Shown here: piece by piece, positions 49,701 to 59,339 of the stretch | Position numbering within the stretch: the first letter of the stretch is position 1 | Layout: each line of letters opens with the position of its first letter | Assembly (NCBI GenBank): GCA_029204225.1 | Contig: CM055097.1 | Span: 68,599,955 to 68,663,954 of the forward strand | From: Diphasiastrum complanatum | Lineage: Eukaryota > Streptophyta > Lycopodiopsida > Lycopodiales > Lycopodiaceae | Reading direction: 5' to 3' | Length of the DNA stretch: 64,000 bases | Program-made: the position numbers and the translations under genes | The notes under the pieces: generated by a model | What the model was told of the DNA's origin: nothing | What the model saw: the letters and a program-made list of their open reading frames with translations, nothing else | Databases searched by the model: none

Positions 49701-52700
49701 GTATTTTGTCTGTCTTAATAACATTTGTCTAGATCTAAGGAAGCGGGACCCGGACGCGAACGCGTGTCCGCGTCCGGACGCGTCCGGTTTTGTTTTTTGT
49801 TTTTTTTTTTAATTTTTAAAATTTTTTTAAGACTGAAATTTTTTTTAAAATAAATATGGCGTCTGGACCCCTGGACGTGTCCGTTTTTTTTAAAAAATAA
49901 TTTTTAGTAAAAAAAAAAAAAATTGGATGCGTCCGACCTCGCGTCTGGGGGTCGGACGCGTCCGGACGCCGGACGCAGGCATTCCGGCCCGGACCCTCAT
50001 GTCTGGTCCGACTCTAGATATTATGGTCCTTGATTTTTATTTTATTTTATTTGGATTATCATTATCATTATTGTTATTATTTGTTCTTTCTTCTTTTGCT
50101 TCTTAGTCGACACTGGGTCTACCCAAGAGAATCCAAATTCTTTTAAAACCGAGTTAGCAACTTATGCTTGAGACATAAGCATTGCTATTCGGCTAAGATT
50201 TATTTGTTTATTGAAATCTATATTATTGTTTTGATATAGATCCTTTGAGTTTTTGGTTTGCACATATATTGTTTCAAAGCTTACCTTATGGCATCCCTGA
50301 CTTCTCAATTTAAATTTGTGAAATTGGATATATTCTGATTAAAATTAGATGTTTTTCTATCACTTTAGCAGACATTCAAATTCATAATGAATTTTCATCC
50401 AAGTACCAGCCAGCTATATGTTCTTATTGGCATATCTTTAGATGGTGCGCATGCCTCTATAGCTAATCTGATATCCTACTAATCAGAACTAACATCTCTT
50501 ACTTGATATCATGTTGGCAAGGTTCTTGTTGTTTTGTGGTAAATTTTTCTATCAATTTTCTATCCTTTTCCTATGTTTTCCTTTAATATCTTCTAAATAT
50601 GGCTTTTTATTATGTTTTTCGAACTTTTTTTGAGTTCTTGATCTATTGCTTATTAAGGTTAAGCACTTGCTTCTAGTTCACCTACTTGTATATTCTCCTT
50701 TCCTCTACCTAGCTCTTGTTTCAAAGAGCTTTTGAAGTTTGTTTGAGTTTACAATTGATTGCCTATCAAAAAGTTGTTTTGTACCTTAATCATTTTTCTG
50801 GTTCTCGAATCTCTTCTAAGTATTTATTTTACATGGTTAAAGTCTAATCTGTAAAATTGTTGACTTGAGGTTAGTTTATGTTCTACTTCCTTTCTGTTCA
50901 CCTTTCATTATTTTATCTCTTTGGTGGTAATAAATCAAAAAAAGAAAAATTCCTTCATGTATGGTTGTAGTCAAGTTTTTCTTGGTTGCAAAACTTCATT
51001 AGATAAATATTTCAATATTTCTTAATGTTTAGGTTCTTGTTCTTGATGGTATCAAAGTCATGAACTAAAATTATGACAATTCTTGCCTCTTGTAATTTTT
51101 TTTTTACAATTGGCTCATTGGTGGTTGTAGTTTACCACCAAGAGTCATTGATGCAAATTGTAGAAAATCTTTTTTGAAAAAATTTCGTGTGATTGACTGT
51201 CTCATGGTACAATTAACTTTGTATCACCATGTTAAAGCTTGAACCTTACTCGTTTGAAGTTTTCTTTCTTTGGGTCCTCCTAGGATCAAGGGCCTTTTGA
51301 TATTTTTTGTGAAAAACTTTCGGTGTGAGAGGGAGTCAAGTAGTGTTACTTCAAGAAGTGGCGGGCACTTGATCGCATGCTATTGTCAATGATCTTTTCG
51401 AGTGTAATAGATTGACCTATTTAGGTACCTCACCGCTTTACAACAGCCATGTTAAACAAAGGAGGGGTGAAGGCTGATGAGGCGGCAATATGGCTATCCT
51501 TTATAGATGGAACTAAAATGGCAATGAAAGGGGATCTAGATCAAGAGATGAGTGTTGTGGTGAGGAAGGTGGCTGCTAGATATACAAAGTGAGGTATAGC
51601 AACATCAATATCACTATCATCATGATCTGCTACTGAGGAAGAAGGATGTGATGCGACCTGCGATGTGAGGTAACTTTGGTGGATGCTGACATCGTCTAGG
51701 AGGATGAGGAGTATGTCCCCTCATGATAGGACAGATAGCTCGGATGACAACATGACTATAAATGGTGCGGTTGTCTCTGATCTTTGTGGATATGTATATC
51801 ATCACCTGTCATCATCAAAATTTGGGTCCCAGCATGGTCTTCTCTTAGAGAAGAAAGAGGTAATATGAGACTGAGAGTTAGGATGAGTCTGCTGAGCTAT
51901 CTAGCACTTATCTCATCGTAACATGAACATCTCTCGTATTTCAAGTGCAACACAACAGGAATCCTCATAAGATATGAGCGAGCGAAGTGTGGTGGGCATG
52001 TCACGAAACAAGCAGTGGTTTCTTTCTCTGATCTCATAATATGTTGGGCATTTGAAGATAAAATGTTCCTCAGACTCAACCTCTCCCAAAGAGCACCCTT
52101 GGCATATCCCTGCTGCCTCTCTCAGAATCCGTGGAACCTCCCAGTCTCAATTAACAGAGATGGAGGATGTGACAGTAACCGATATGGTGGTGGTCCATCG
52201 TGGTCCAAGGGAAACTATAGAGATCGAGCTGGTCCTGATGATCGCCCCAGTTGCTGGCCGTGGAGGTCACTCATCAAATAGCTGTCATTTTCAACAAAGA
52301 AATCGAGATTACCTTGACAAAGGAATCTGCTTGAAGTGTATGTTTTCCAGCGTTTCTGATCTCTAGCGTCCCTCAATGCATTATAAAGCATCCCTCAATA
52401 TATTATCAAGGAAGATCGCGAAGAAGGAAGATCACGGCCAGCAGTTTGATACTTTTTTTTGTAAAAAAAAAAAGTTCCAACCCAGTACGTTTCGGAACGT
52501 ACAGCCACCATGAAATAATCTTATGATGGTGGTATTCTAATCAAGGTATAGCTGTTAAAATGCGAACTCTTGGATGGTATGGAAGATGAGCCATTTTTTG
52601 GCATTGGTAAATCCTTCAAATTTTGTTATAGGATTTATGACATCTTATTTCTTGTAACTGAAAACTATTGCACCGTGTTAACTGTTTTATTTAATTTGAA

Positions 52701-52813
52701 AGAATAAGCTTACTTATTACCCTCTCCTTGATCTGCAGAATAATCCAGGCTGGAACCTTCATCAGAAAAAAAACATGCTGAACAGAATTGTTTCAAATTT
52801 TGCTTCAATTTGA
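40505..52813 (+). CDS. Four-exon gene, organelle-targeted Tyr/Arg-repeat protein (function unknown)
   Basis: The coding sequence joins 40505-44173, 44655-44804, 45739-45924 and 52739-52813. All introns are GT-AG and phase 0, giving about 1,359 residues and the largest continuous coding sequence in the window. The start has the look of a mitochondrial or plastid presequence (basic, Ser-rich, no acidic residues: RARISSLPHHRQSHAFSSSS). It is followed by an RG-rich patch (residues about 43-56), Pro/Ala-rich sequence, a Gln run and ten 22-residue repeats (192-407). The middle is disordered and charged. Conserved-looking helices occupy about 1110 to the end: EEAAQRALSILEEGIEKTLS, EQAKHLLMPLEGL, LVEAYSGPARVTARQQ, NNPGWNLHQKKNMLNRIV. 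I infer an organellar protein, perhaps RNA- or ribosome-associated because of RG/Tyr-Arg content and Site II elements. No enzymatic motif is visible. Confidence 0.85.
41078..41725 (+). repeat. Ten tandem 66-bp coding repeats (22 residues)
   Basis: Copies follow the pattern N-E-G-Y-Y-G-R-Q-Y-Q-N-E-R-Y-P-P-V-D-P-R-x-x. One copy (the third) is 18 residues, and a partial copy precedes the array (from about 41024). All length changes are multiples of three, so the frame is kept. A long antisense frame over the same bases is a by-product of the periodicity. Confidence 0.95.
44655..44804 (+). CDS. Exon 2 of the main gene
   Basis: The acceptor TGCTGCTTCAG precedes GTTGATTTTGAGCC. Fifty codons read VDFEPEYAMEEFGRN through EEKDWQ. 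The donor is CAG/GTATAC. Length divisible by three and a phase that fits exons 1 and 3 support it. Confidence 0.85.
45739..45924 (+). CDS. Exon 3 of the main gene
   Basis: The acceptor GTGTCCAG is followed by 62 codons starting DAVQKVVSNASHLEKLVEAY and ending FTERALITLQ. The donor is CAG/GTTTAC. The sequence is helical and charged, and in phase with its neighbours. Confidence 0.82.
46641..46702. repeat. (TG)n/(GA)n compound microsatellite in intron 3
   Basis: A short GTGTGTGCGTGC stretch runs into about 30 GA units. It lies on the 3' side of the minus-strand LINE sequence at 47.2-47.8 kb. Confidence 0.95.
47230..47765 (-). pseudogene. LINE C-terminal remnant in intron 3
   Basis: Minus-strand reading KVETKEHSIFKCPIYYEIIE matches the C-terminal Cys/His segment of the two other LINE copies here (FKCPTYYEIRE at 52.0 kb, FRCPAYYEIRG at 58.6 kb). 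Upstream on the same strand, 49523-49293 has the reverse-transcriptase part, probably of the same insertion. Confidence 0.65.
48815..49110 (+). pseudogene. Copia reverse transcriptase fragment in intron 3
   Basis: KAPYGLKQAP, stop, AWYG (family YGLKQAPRAWY, with TGA at 48854-48856 in the Arg position) is followed by VVLYIDDIIITRSNQDLVET, the copia active-site region. Beyond 49110 similarity is lost. Confidence 0.85.
49293..49523 (-). pseudogene. LINE reverse transcriptase fragment in intron 3
   Basis: VYCCFINFKKAFDLVPRF is the RT block with the first catalytic Asp (F-x-D-F-x-K-A-F-D in intact LINEs; here Asn replaces that first Asp). About 76 codons are open. It lies upstream, in element orientation, of the LINE C-terminal remnant at 47.2-47.8 kb, with copia sequence in between. 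Confidence 0.7.
49740..50020. repeat. GC-rich palindromic element with GGACGCG words
   Basis: Ends rich in CGGACGCG/CGCGTCCG (about 49750-49790 and 49925-50000) flank a T/A homopolymer core. CGTCCGGACGCGTCCGG is itself nearly palindromic. It is foldback or MITE-like, non-coding, and very CpG-rich in an AT-rich intron. Confidence 0.6.
50060..51059 (+). mobile_element. Possible copia LTR with primer site
   Basis: TGGTATCAAAGTC at 51047-51059 resembles the copia primer binding site. The preceding kilobase is T-rich, gene-free and LTR-like. No second copy or coding region was matched. Confidence 0.3.
51600..52260 (-). pseudogene. LINE C-terminal remnant, second copy in intron 3
   Basis: The minus strand reads GICQGCSLGEVESEEHFIFK, continuing CPTYYEIRERNHCLFRD: a C-x2-C-x9-H-x4-C knuckle followed by the family tail. 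Downstream (lower coordinates) is an acidic Ser/Asp-rich end similar to the 58.9 kb copy. Confidence 0.75.
52440..52512. repeat. Short repeat with CCCAGTACGT...GGAACG
   Basis: Poly-A, then TTCCAACCCAGTACGTTTCGGAACG, matches 62912-62938 (poly-A, then TTCCGACCCAGTACGTCCGGAACG). It is probably an end of a dispersed foldback family. Confidence 0.6.
52739..52813 (+). CDS. Exon 4 (terminal) of the main gene
   Basis: A strong acceptor (CCTCTCCTTGATCTGCAG) precedes 24 codons, NNPGWNLHQKKNMLNRIV and six more, then TGA. Bases 52814 to about 53280 are probably 3' UTR. The open frame 52788-53015 in another phase has no support as a gene. Confidence 0.75.
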   Translation, partial: NNPGWNLHQKKNMLNRIVSNFASI

Positions 52814-53299
52814 AAGCCTCTCTTTTCTGGACATTGCTCCCCCTGCACAGAAGCAAATTGTTAAATTTTCAAGGGTATGTGTTTTGTTAAAGGAAGATCG
52901 TGTGGACGATCTTTTTGCCCTCGTGCATGCAACAGTTCTTAGAACAGTCATAAAGATTGCCCATTGGTTGCTTCAAATGTTTATGGAACCTGATTGGGCT
53001 TTTTTCACGAGATAACATTGTGGTCATTTTATCGATTGAATCTCTTCTATAGAGCAGCTAATAATCTTTGGATTTTGGTGTGGTTATTTACATGGAAAGT
53101 GACTCATGGAATATGCATTGCATGGGATCCAGATGGTGTAAGCTCATCCTTTGTTGTGGGAAGTTCTTGCTCAGAATCACATACATACTGAAATCGGGTG
53201 CAAAGTTGTGTCAGTTGGCAAGACTCTCATTGCCCTGGATGCATGTAGTAGGCTGATGTAGCTTGTATATGTGATTAGGCCAGATTGCAGAGGCACATG

Positions 53300-55075
53300 A
53301 TGAAGAATAAGCCAATAGAATTGTCATTGTGGATAGTTGGTACATTTATCTCTTCATCAGTTAATATGATGGATTATGGTTCATGAGTAATAGGTTTGAA
53401 ATTTTGAAAAACTGCATCTAAATTCTAACAAGATTATGACGTCTTGGAGATCTTGATTCTCAGAGATTTTCTTCCGTTGTACCTGATCTGCTGATACATT
53501 TAACTCCATCTCTAATGTCGTTCTATATAGGATGTTCCAGTAAAGGAGTCTTCTTTCACTGTCCTGAGCCTTGGAAGTGAATCCTTCACTTCGCTGACAA
53601 AATACGTGATATGAGTTTGGTATGCACTCTGTTATTACCATATACTGAGATATGTGAGCATAAGGCCTTGATCTACTATTATGGACACAATCTAAACAGC
53701 AAACATCATGTTTAAAATTCTCATATTTCAACTTCATGTGTGAAGCATAACAAATCTCATATAAAGGCAAAGGCTACTTCTTGTATTGGGGATGTTCCCA
53801 TCAAAATATCTTGATGTGGTGTGTAGATTGTGCTGACATAGTAAATTGAAAAACAAAGCTTAGGATGTGCTATACAAATATAGATGCCTAATGAACTCGA
53901 ACACTCTGACATTGATTGTAACATAAAGGGAATCATCCATTTTGCAAGTTTGTCAATTTTAGGTGGATGGATATAAAATTCCATGAAAAGTATATGAAGT
54001 CAATCTCATTAGTGAGCAATGAAAATGGTGAACATGCGGGTGCACAACTTGAATATGATATGCTGACTAATGACGAGAGCTTGCTACACCCATGTTGAGG
54101 CAGTTGCAATTCATATACAACGTCAACATGTAGTATGAATGCAAAAAAAACTAGTAGTACCCTAGAAGGCAACTGTATTTCATGGAGTATGAATGCACGT
54201 AAAAGTAGTAGCCTACTATATTTCACAAGTATCATCATAAATAATTAAGAGCAATTGTGGGTGCAGCTAATAAGTGTGATATATGAGACGTAACTTTTCC
54301 AGTATACATTGGTTGGTGGTTGATCATACATGGTGGAGATGCTATGAGGCCACATGCATAGCATAGTTCAAAGATGCCTAGCAAGAAAAATGTTTGATAG
54401 TTCCATATGGTGCATGCATGCAAACCTAGCCAACATATGTGGATGAAATCTAGGCATCCTTGCAAGTAAGTTGTGAGATGAATTAGTGTATGTTAGAATG
54501 AGATTGACATGAAAAAATGGTAGGTCACTTGAACAATAAATTTAGAGAATTATGAGAAAAAAGCACCATTCATGGTGTTGATTGTGACAAGTAGACTTGA
54601 TGTGAGGTTATGAGTTTGAATGTTTGTGCTCATTGATTATTAAATTTGACAGTATAAGATGAGCAATGGGGGTTGCTTGTTGATGTAGCATACCCTTCCC
54701 TTTAGCTCCTAGCATTCATAGTGTTGTCTAGTGATCAAACCATTTGTGTGCCCTCCTTCGTCCATCTACTTTTTCTCCTTTTATCCAATGAGCTTTTTTT
54801 TTTTTTCCGATAACTAATCTGAGTGTGTCATTATATAAATTGAGGGTTTTAAACGATTGTGAGCCTCATTTGAGACCGCAAGTAGTTCAAGGGGGTGCTT
54901 GCTTATATTTAGGATAGATTGCATATTCTTAAAGATAAGGCTTAACTTTTGGACTTATCATTTTGTCACACAAATGTGAGCTCTATTGATTAAATAAAGC
55001 TATTGTTCTTTATACCCATCACCTCTCTTTGTGTTTTGTGTGTTTTGTAATATTTTGGTGATAGAAGAGGTTGGA
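53300..55075. other. Intergenic, no gene recognised
   Basis: Open frames on the minus strand (53770-53381, 54238-53933 and smaller ones) show no domain, splice or promoter support. No repeats beyond simple A/T runs. Confidence 0.4.
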
Positions 55076-55079
55076 GGCA

Positions 55080-55420
55080 AGGATGGTAGTTGAGCTAGTT
55101 CAAACAGGATTAAACAGGAGTGACATGAATGTTTCTCATTTTGCAATTGGTTTGGATGTTTTGGCCAAACTTGTGAACAAATATGAGTGACATGAAAATG
55201 TAACGGACAGCCAGGGGAGTGCTTGGGAAGCTCTAAGAACACAGTTTCAAACCACTAATCTGGCTCATGCCATGTTCTTAAAGTCAAGGCTTAACACTCT
55301 CAGGATGGAAGAGAATGAAAACTTGAAGGATTCGAAGACCCCGACAATCAACAATATGCTTGTCGGTTGCATTGATGCATTTATGTAGACGTGCAAGTTA
55401 AAAAAGGTGAATTTAAAATT
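55080..55420 (+). pseudogene. Copia gag fragment
   Basis: GSAWEALRTQFQTTNLAHAM, then LKSRLNTLRMEENENLKD, matches the UBN2-type gag core (A-W-x-x-L, L-x-x-L-x-x-L-x-M). Stops flank it, and no LTR or pol is attached. Confidence 0.7.
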
Positions 55421-56451
55421 GTTAGTAAAGCAAGAAAATCAAGCAACCAAAAGCATAAATGTTCTTGCAAGGAGCACTAATACATAAATGTGCAGAATGT
55501 GTGAGTTTGTTTCAACCTACGAGTTACATCATTCATGTTGCAACTTTAGTTCCAATGCATGCAAACATTTTGGTAAATGAAACATTCTAGAAGGCATGTC
55601 CGTGACAATTCAAACTTAAAGACTATTTCAACACATGAGTAGGTGTGAGCACGGGAAGAAACATGAGTGCAAGTGGCAACATTAGCATGAAATTCACATT
55701 TGTGATCCAACATAAGAGACTCGTCTAAAGAGAGTGGAGGCATTCTCCAACCAGATACTCCAAACAATGTGAATACAAGAACGAGGCTAGAATATGTGAA
55801 AGTACTATACATTTGGACCATAAATGGATCTTAAAAAGATCCACAAGAGTGATTGGATGCTTGCTTAACAATCTATCAAAAAACTAGACACAAAAAAGTT
55901 GATCTAGATTGGCAATTTGACAAACAACAAGCAAGAACAAGTAAAAGTATTAATCATAGATGTAAATCCGAGTCCACACGTGAGCATGATGTACGGCCTG
56001 TAGACTGAGAATGAAAGCTTAATCAACTTGGTTGCATTTGGATCACAAAATCACATTACAGTAGTGGAGTAGCTCGAGACGACCAATGAGCTCCAGAAAA
56101 TAATCTATCTTCTCACTATGGGAGAGTGGAATACATAGTGAAAGTCACTTCCTTTGTAAAGTTACGTGAATTTCCAGCATGTAATAAGGAAGTTAACTTG
56201 GCTTTCTTGCCCTAATTTGCAACCCTAGCCTCTTTCCTAGAGTCATGCCAAGTAGGTGGCTAGTTGGTCAAATTTGACCTTAAATCTAGGATTTAGGTCC
56301 TATAAACTAGGAGTCACTACCGAATTGACATGACCAACTATTTAGACTCAATCTCTAGGATAGGTTTCCCACGTGGCATCTTGGCCTCACACCCTCACTT
56401 ATGCACATAATTTACAATATACTACATGGCTAGATTTGCCAACATAGGCAA

Positions 56452-56537
56452 TTTTTCATAGAATAAGGCACCAAAAATTTGTACCTTGATTGAGAGCGTG
56501 AAATTTGTCATAGAATAAGGCACCAAAAATTTGTACC
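56452..56537. repeat. 52-bp spaced direct duplication
   Basis: CATAGAATAAGGCACCAAAA and the following TTTGTACC occur twice, 52 bases apart. Confidence 0.85.
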
Positions 56538-57042
56538 AATTATTTCTTAGGCATATGGAAATTTCACTTGTCAAAATCTCGCATACATAGGAATTCCACA
56601 AGTGTGGCAATGCCTTGCCATGTGACGTACCACTTTGGCCTTCATAAGCACACCTTATTGAATCTAATACTCCGTAGATCTTCTCGCATTCACCCCATAC
56701 AATCACCAAATGGCATGTATTTCAAATACCTTGCCACTATTTGTCACTACCTACTCTTAAAGTTAAATGCCATCTCACCACTTAACTTTAATCATTACCT
56801 AGCCTTTCAATAAGATGAGCTTTCACTACCTAATCACCACATATTATCCAAAATCTATGTAATCATCATTTTCAAAAAGATTGCTACTATATGATGGCCA
56901 GCCTCCACATTTAATCATGTGTAAGTCATAAGCTTTGCCAAAGTACTTCCATTGTCATTATTTCATATGAATTTTTTCTTCTTTAAGGGTCAAATTTGGA
57001 AAAAGCAAAAAAGCAAAAAACAAATGTCTCATTCGACACATA

Positions 57043-57158
57043 CTTAATCAGCTAAAACTTTACCAAGTACAACTAGTAGATGTAGATTTATAATATACAT
57101 CTTAATCAACTAAAACTTTACTAAGTACAACTAGAAGATGTAGATTTATTATATGTAT
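57043..57158. repeat. 58-bp tandem duplication
   Basis: CTTAATCAGCTAAAACTTTA to GATGTAGATTTATAATATACAT is repeated from 57101 with about six changes. Bases 57160-57900 hold no recognised gene. Confidence 0.85.
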
Positions 57159-57899
57159 ATTATAAGCTTTTTTGTTTTTTTGTTTTGCAAGATTTAAAAG
57201 TGGCTTTGACTCGTTTTTTACAAATGTGAAGCAAAATTTGAGTAAGCACATTTCTAGAACTTGGCTACTATGTTGGTTAGTATCAAAAAATTTGTAGCCA
57301 CAAAAATTATTTGATGGAGCTTAATGCACTTTATCTTGCTACAACACTTGTTGTTTTGATTCAAATGCATTTCTTAGATGATTCAAACAAAGTTTAAAAA
57401 TTTTTACTTATTTGAATTGGATTAAAAATAGTGAATCTACTTAATTTTGAAAAGAATTTTTTTGGATCTATAATTTAATGTAGTTCATCTTTAAAATTGA
57501 AAAAAAAAAAAAATTCATTCCATAATATTAATACACCATGATATGTTTTCATTATCAGTTCTCCATCTGCAATTGACAAAAAAAAAATGTTAATTCTCTC
57601 ATAGGAATCTCGATTAAAAGGAATTACATCATGTGGCATAAAAAATGGTGCCCAATACCTTCAAAATAGATAAGATGCTGTGTTTTTTGTTTTGAACTAA
57701 AAAATTGAGAAAGAGAAATTAAACTAAGGGAGCGTATAAAATCAAAAGACCAAAAATACATAAATTCTAGACCTAATGTGAATAAAAAAATGACAACTTT
57801 TATGTAAATACAATATGGTGCCAAGACCATGCGCATAATGGTGTACGTGTGCTCTTAGCTTAGATGTATATGTGCTAAATACTCATCAATACTATTTTC

Positions 57900-59080
57900 C
57901 CGGTTACGAAAGGGCTATGCATCATTGGTAGATTTGGAGAGATTATGTTTCAGCTCACACATTAGAGATGCGACTAGTAAGTGTCGACTCTTTGATACTA
58001 TGGTAGTTCCCTCAGCTCTATACGCATCAGAGACATGGAATACTGGCCTAACGACTACTGAGTGGGCACGCATTTCACGACTTCAGATTCATATGCTGAA
58101 GATATGCTCTATACAAGTGTCCTCCAATATACTGATGCGTGTCCGCCGATAGATCCGTAATGTGAATACTCCATGTGGAGGGGAGACGACAGGCCTGGGA
58201 ATACCACGAAAAGGAGTGTCCCACAAAATGTAGATGCTGGGATGATGCCAAAGCCGCTGCAGCATAGTGTGTGTCTCTACCCTGAAGATCTTCCAGGCGC
58301 TGCATGAATGTGACAATATGGAACAATGCCTCTAGCTGAATAGGGGGGACAACTAACTCTGCCAATATAGTATGATGTGGTGTAGAGGACTTAGCCCGTA
58401 TCATCCGAAGGTAAAGACGGAGTTTTATCGGACACATTTTCTATCTCGAGATCATGCTGGGTATCCTATTGTTCCCAGATATCTAGTGGATAGTATCTCA
58501 CACAGACTGTGGATAGTGATGGGTTAGTTTTGGGTTTCCTCTCACCAGCTAGCCATTGAGACTGGCAGATACAATGGCATCCCAAGAGATGCTCGGATTT
58601 GTAGTATGTGTAATACACACAATGTAAAGGATGAGTTTCATTCTCTTCAGATGCCCAGCCTACTATGAGATCCGAGGGAGATACTACTGCTTGTTTCAGG
58701 ACCATCCACTCACACTCTCTACCTTGATATCGTATGAGGACCCCAGATGTGTTGCGCTGATGATTCGAGAGATGGCGGATCTGCGTATGGCGAGACTAGA
58801 CGCTGACACCTCCCCCTTGATACAGCTAAGCATACAGGAGTGTTTATCACGTCGGAGGCAGAGGCAGGAGAGTACTGATTCTGATGGAGAGGCTGAGATC
58901 CCGGATGCCTCCATGCATAGACGACAGAGACAATGTCGACGACTAGAGGGACAGCCAGCCCACAAGCCACAGTCTACAACTTCACGACAGCAGAGACGCC
59001 ACCGACCATCCACTCGGAGACGGAGAGACACAGTTCGTTCGAAGACAGTGTCTCAACATACTTTACATCACTAATTCATA
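57900..59080 (+). pseudogene. LINE 3' half (connection and C-terminal knuckle)
   Basis: 57925-58152 encodes LFDTMVVPSALYASETWNTG followed by ARISRLQIHMLKI, the conserved post-RT segment of plant LINEs (VVP-x-x-x-Y-x-S-E-x-W, then a Lys/Arg-rich helix). 58590-59074 encodes RICSMCNTHNVKDEFH and, after a one-base shift, FRCPAYYEIRGRYYCLFQ, then an acidic/basic tail ending near 59070. The middle part (58150-58580) is degraded. Two more copies of the C-terminus lie at 47.2-47.8 and 51.6-52.3 kb on the other strand. Confidence 0.8.
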
Positions 59081-59169
59081 GGCGGAGAGACATTTATATG
59101 ATGATAAGGCTCTCCTTGTCTATCATCATTATTTCCTGTTTACCTGTAGTCTTGTTTCTTTGTTTAAAG

Positions 59170-59170
<1 letters not shown>

Positions 59171-59252
<82 letters not shown>
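59171..59252. repeat. (CT)n microsatellite
   Basis: About 40 CT units begin about 100 bases after the LINE reading ends, on the element's 3' side. Confidence 0.97.
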
Positions 59253-59256
<4 letters not shown>

Positions 59257-59339
59257 TGCCGTAGTTTCTACTTACGTCACCATCTTTGGCCACCCAAATA
59301 ATTTGCTTGGCATATTCATTTCTATCTTCCAAGTGTTGA

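Noticed and set aside
52788-53015. Plus-strand 75-codon frame after exon 4 as a separate gene
   Set aside because: It overlaps the terminal exon in another phase and has no start context or domain. It is treated as 3' UTR.
58075-58437. 120-codon minus-strand frame inside the LINE
   Set aside because: Flanking LINE domains are on the plus strand and in order around it. No family resemblance in the minus frame.
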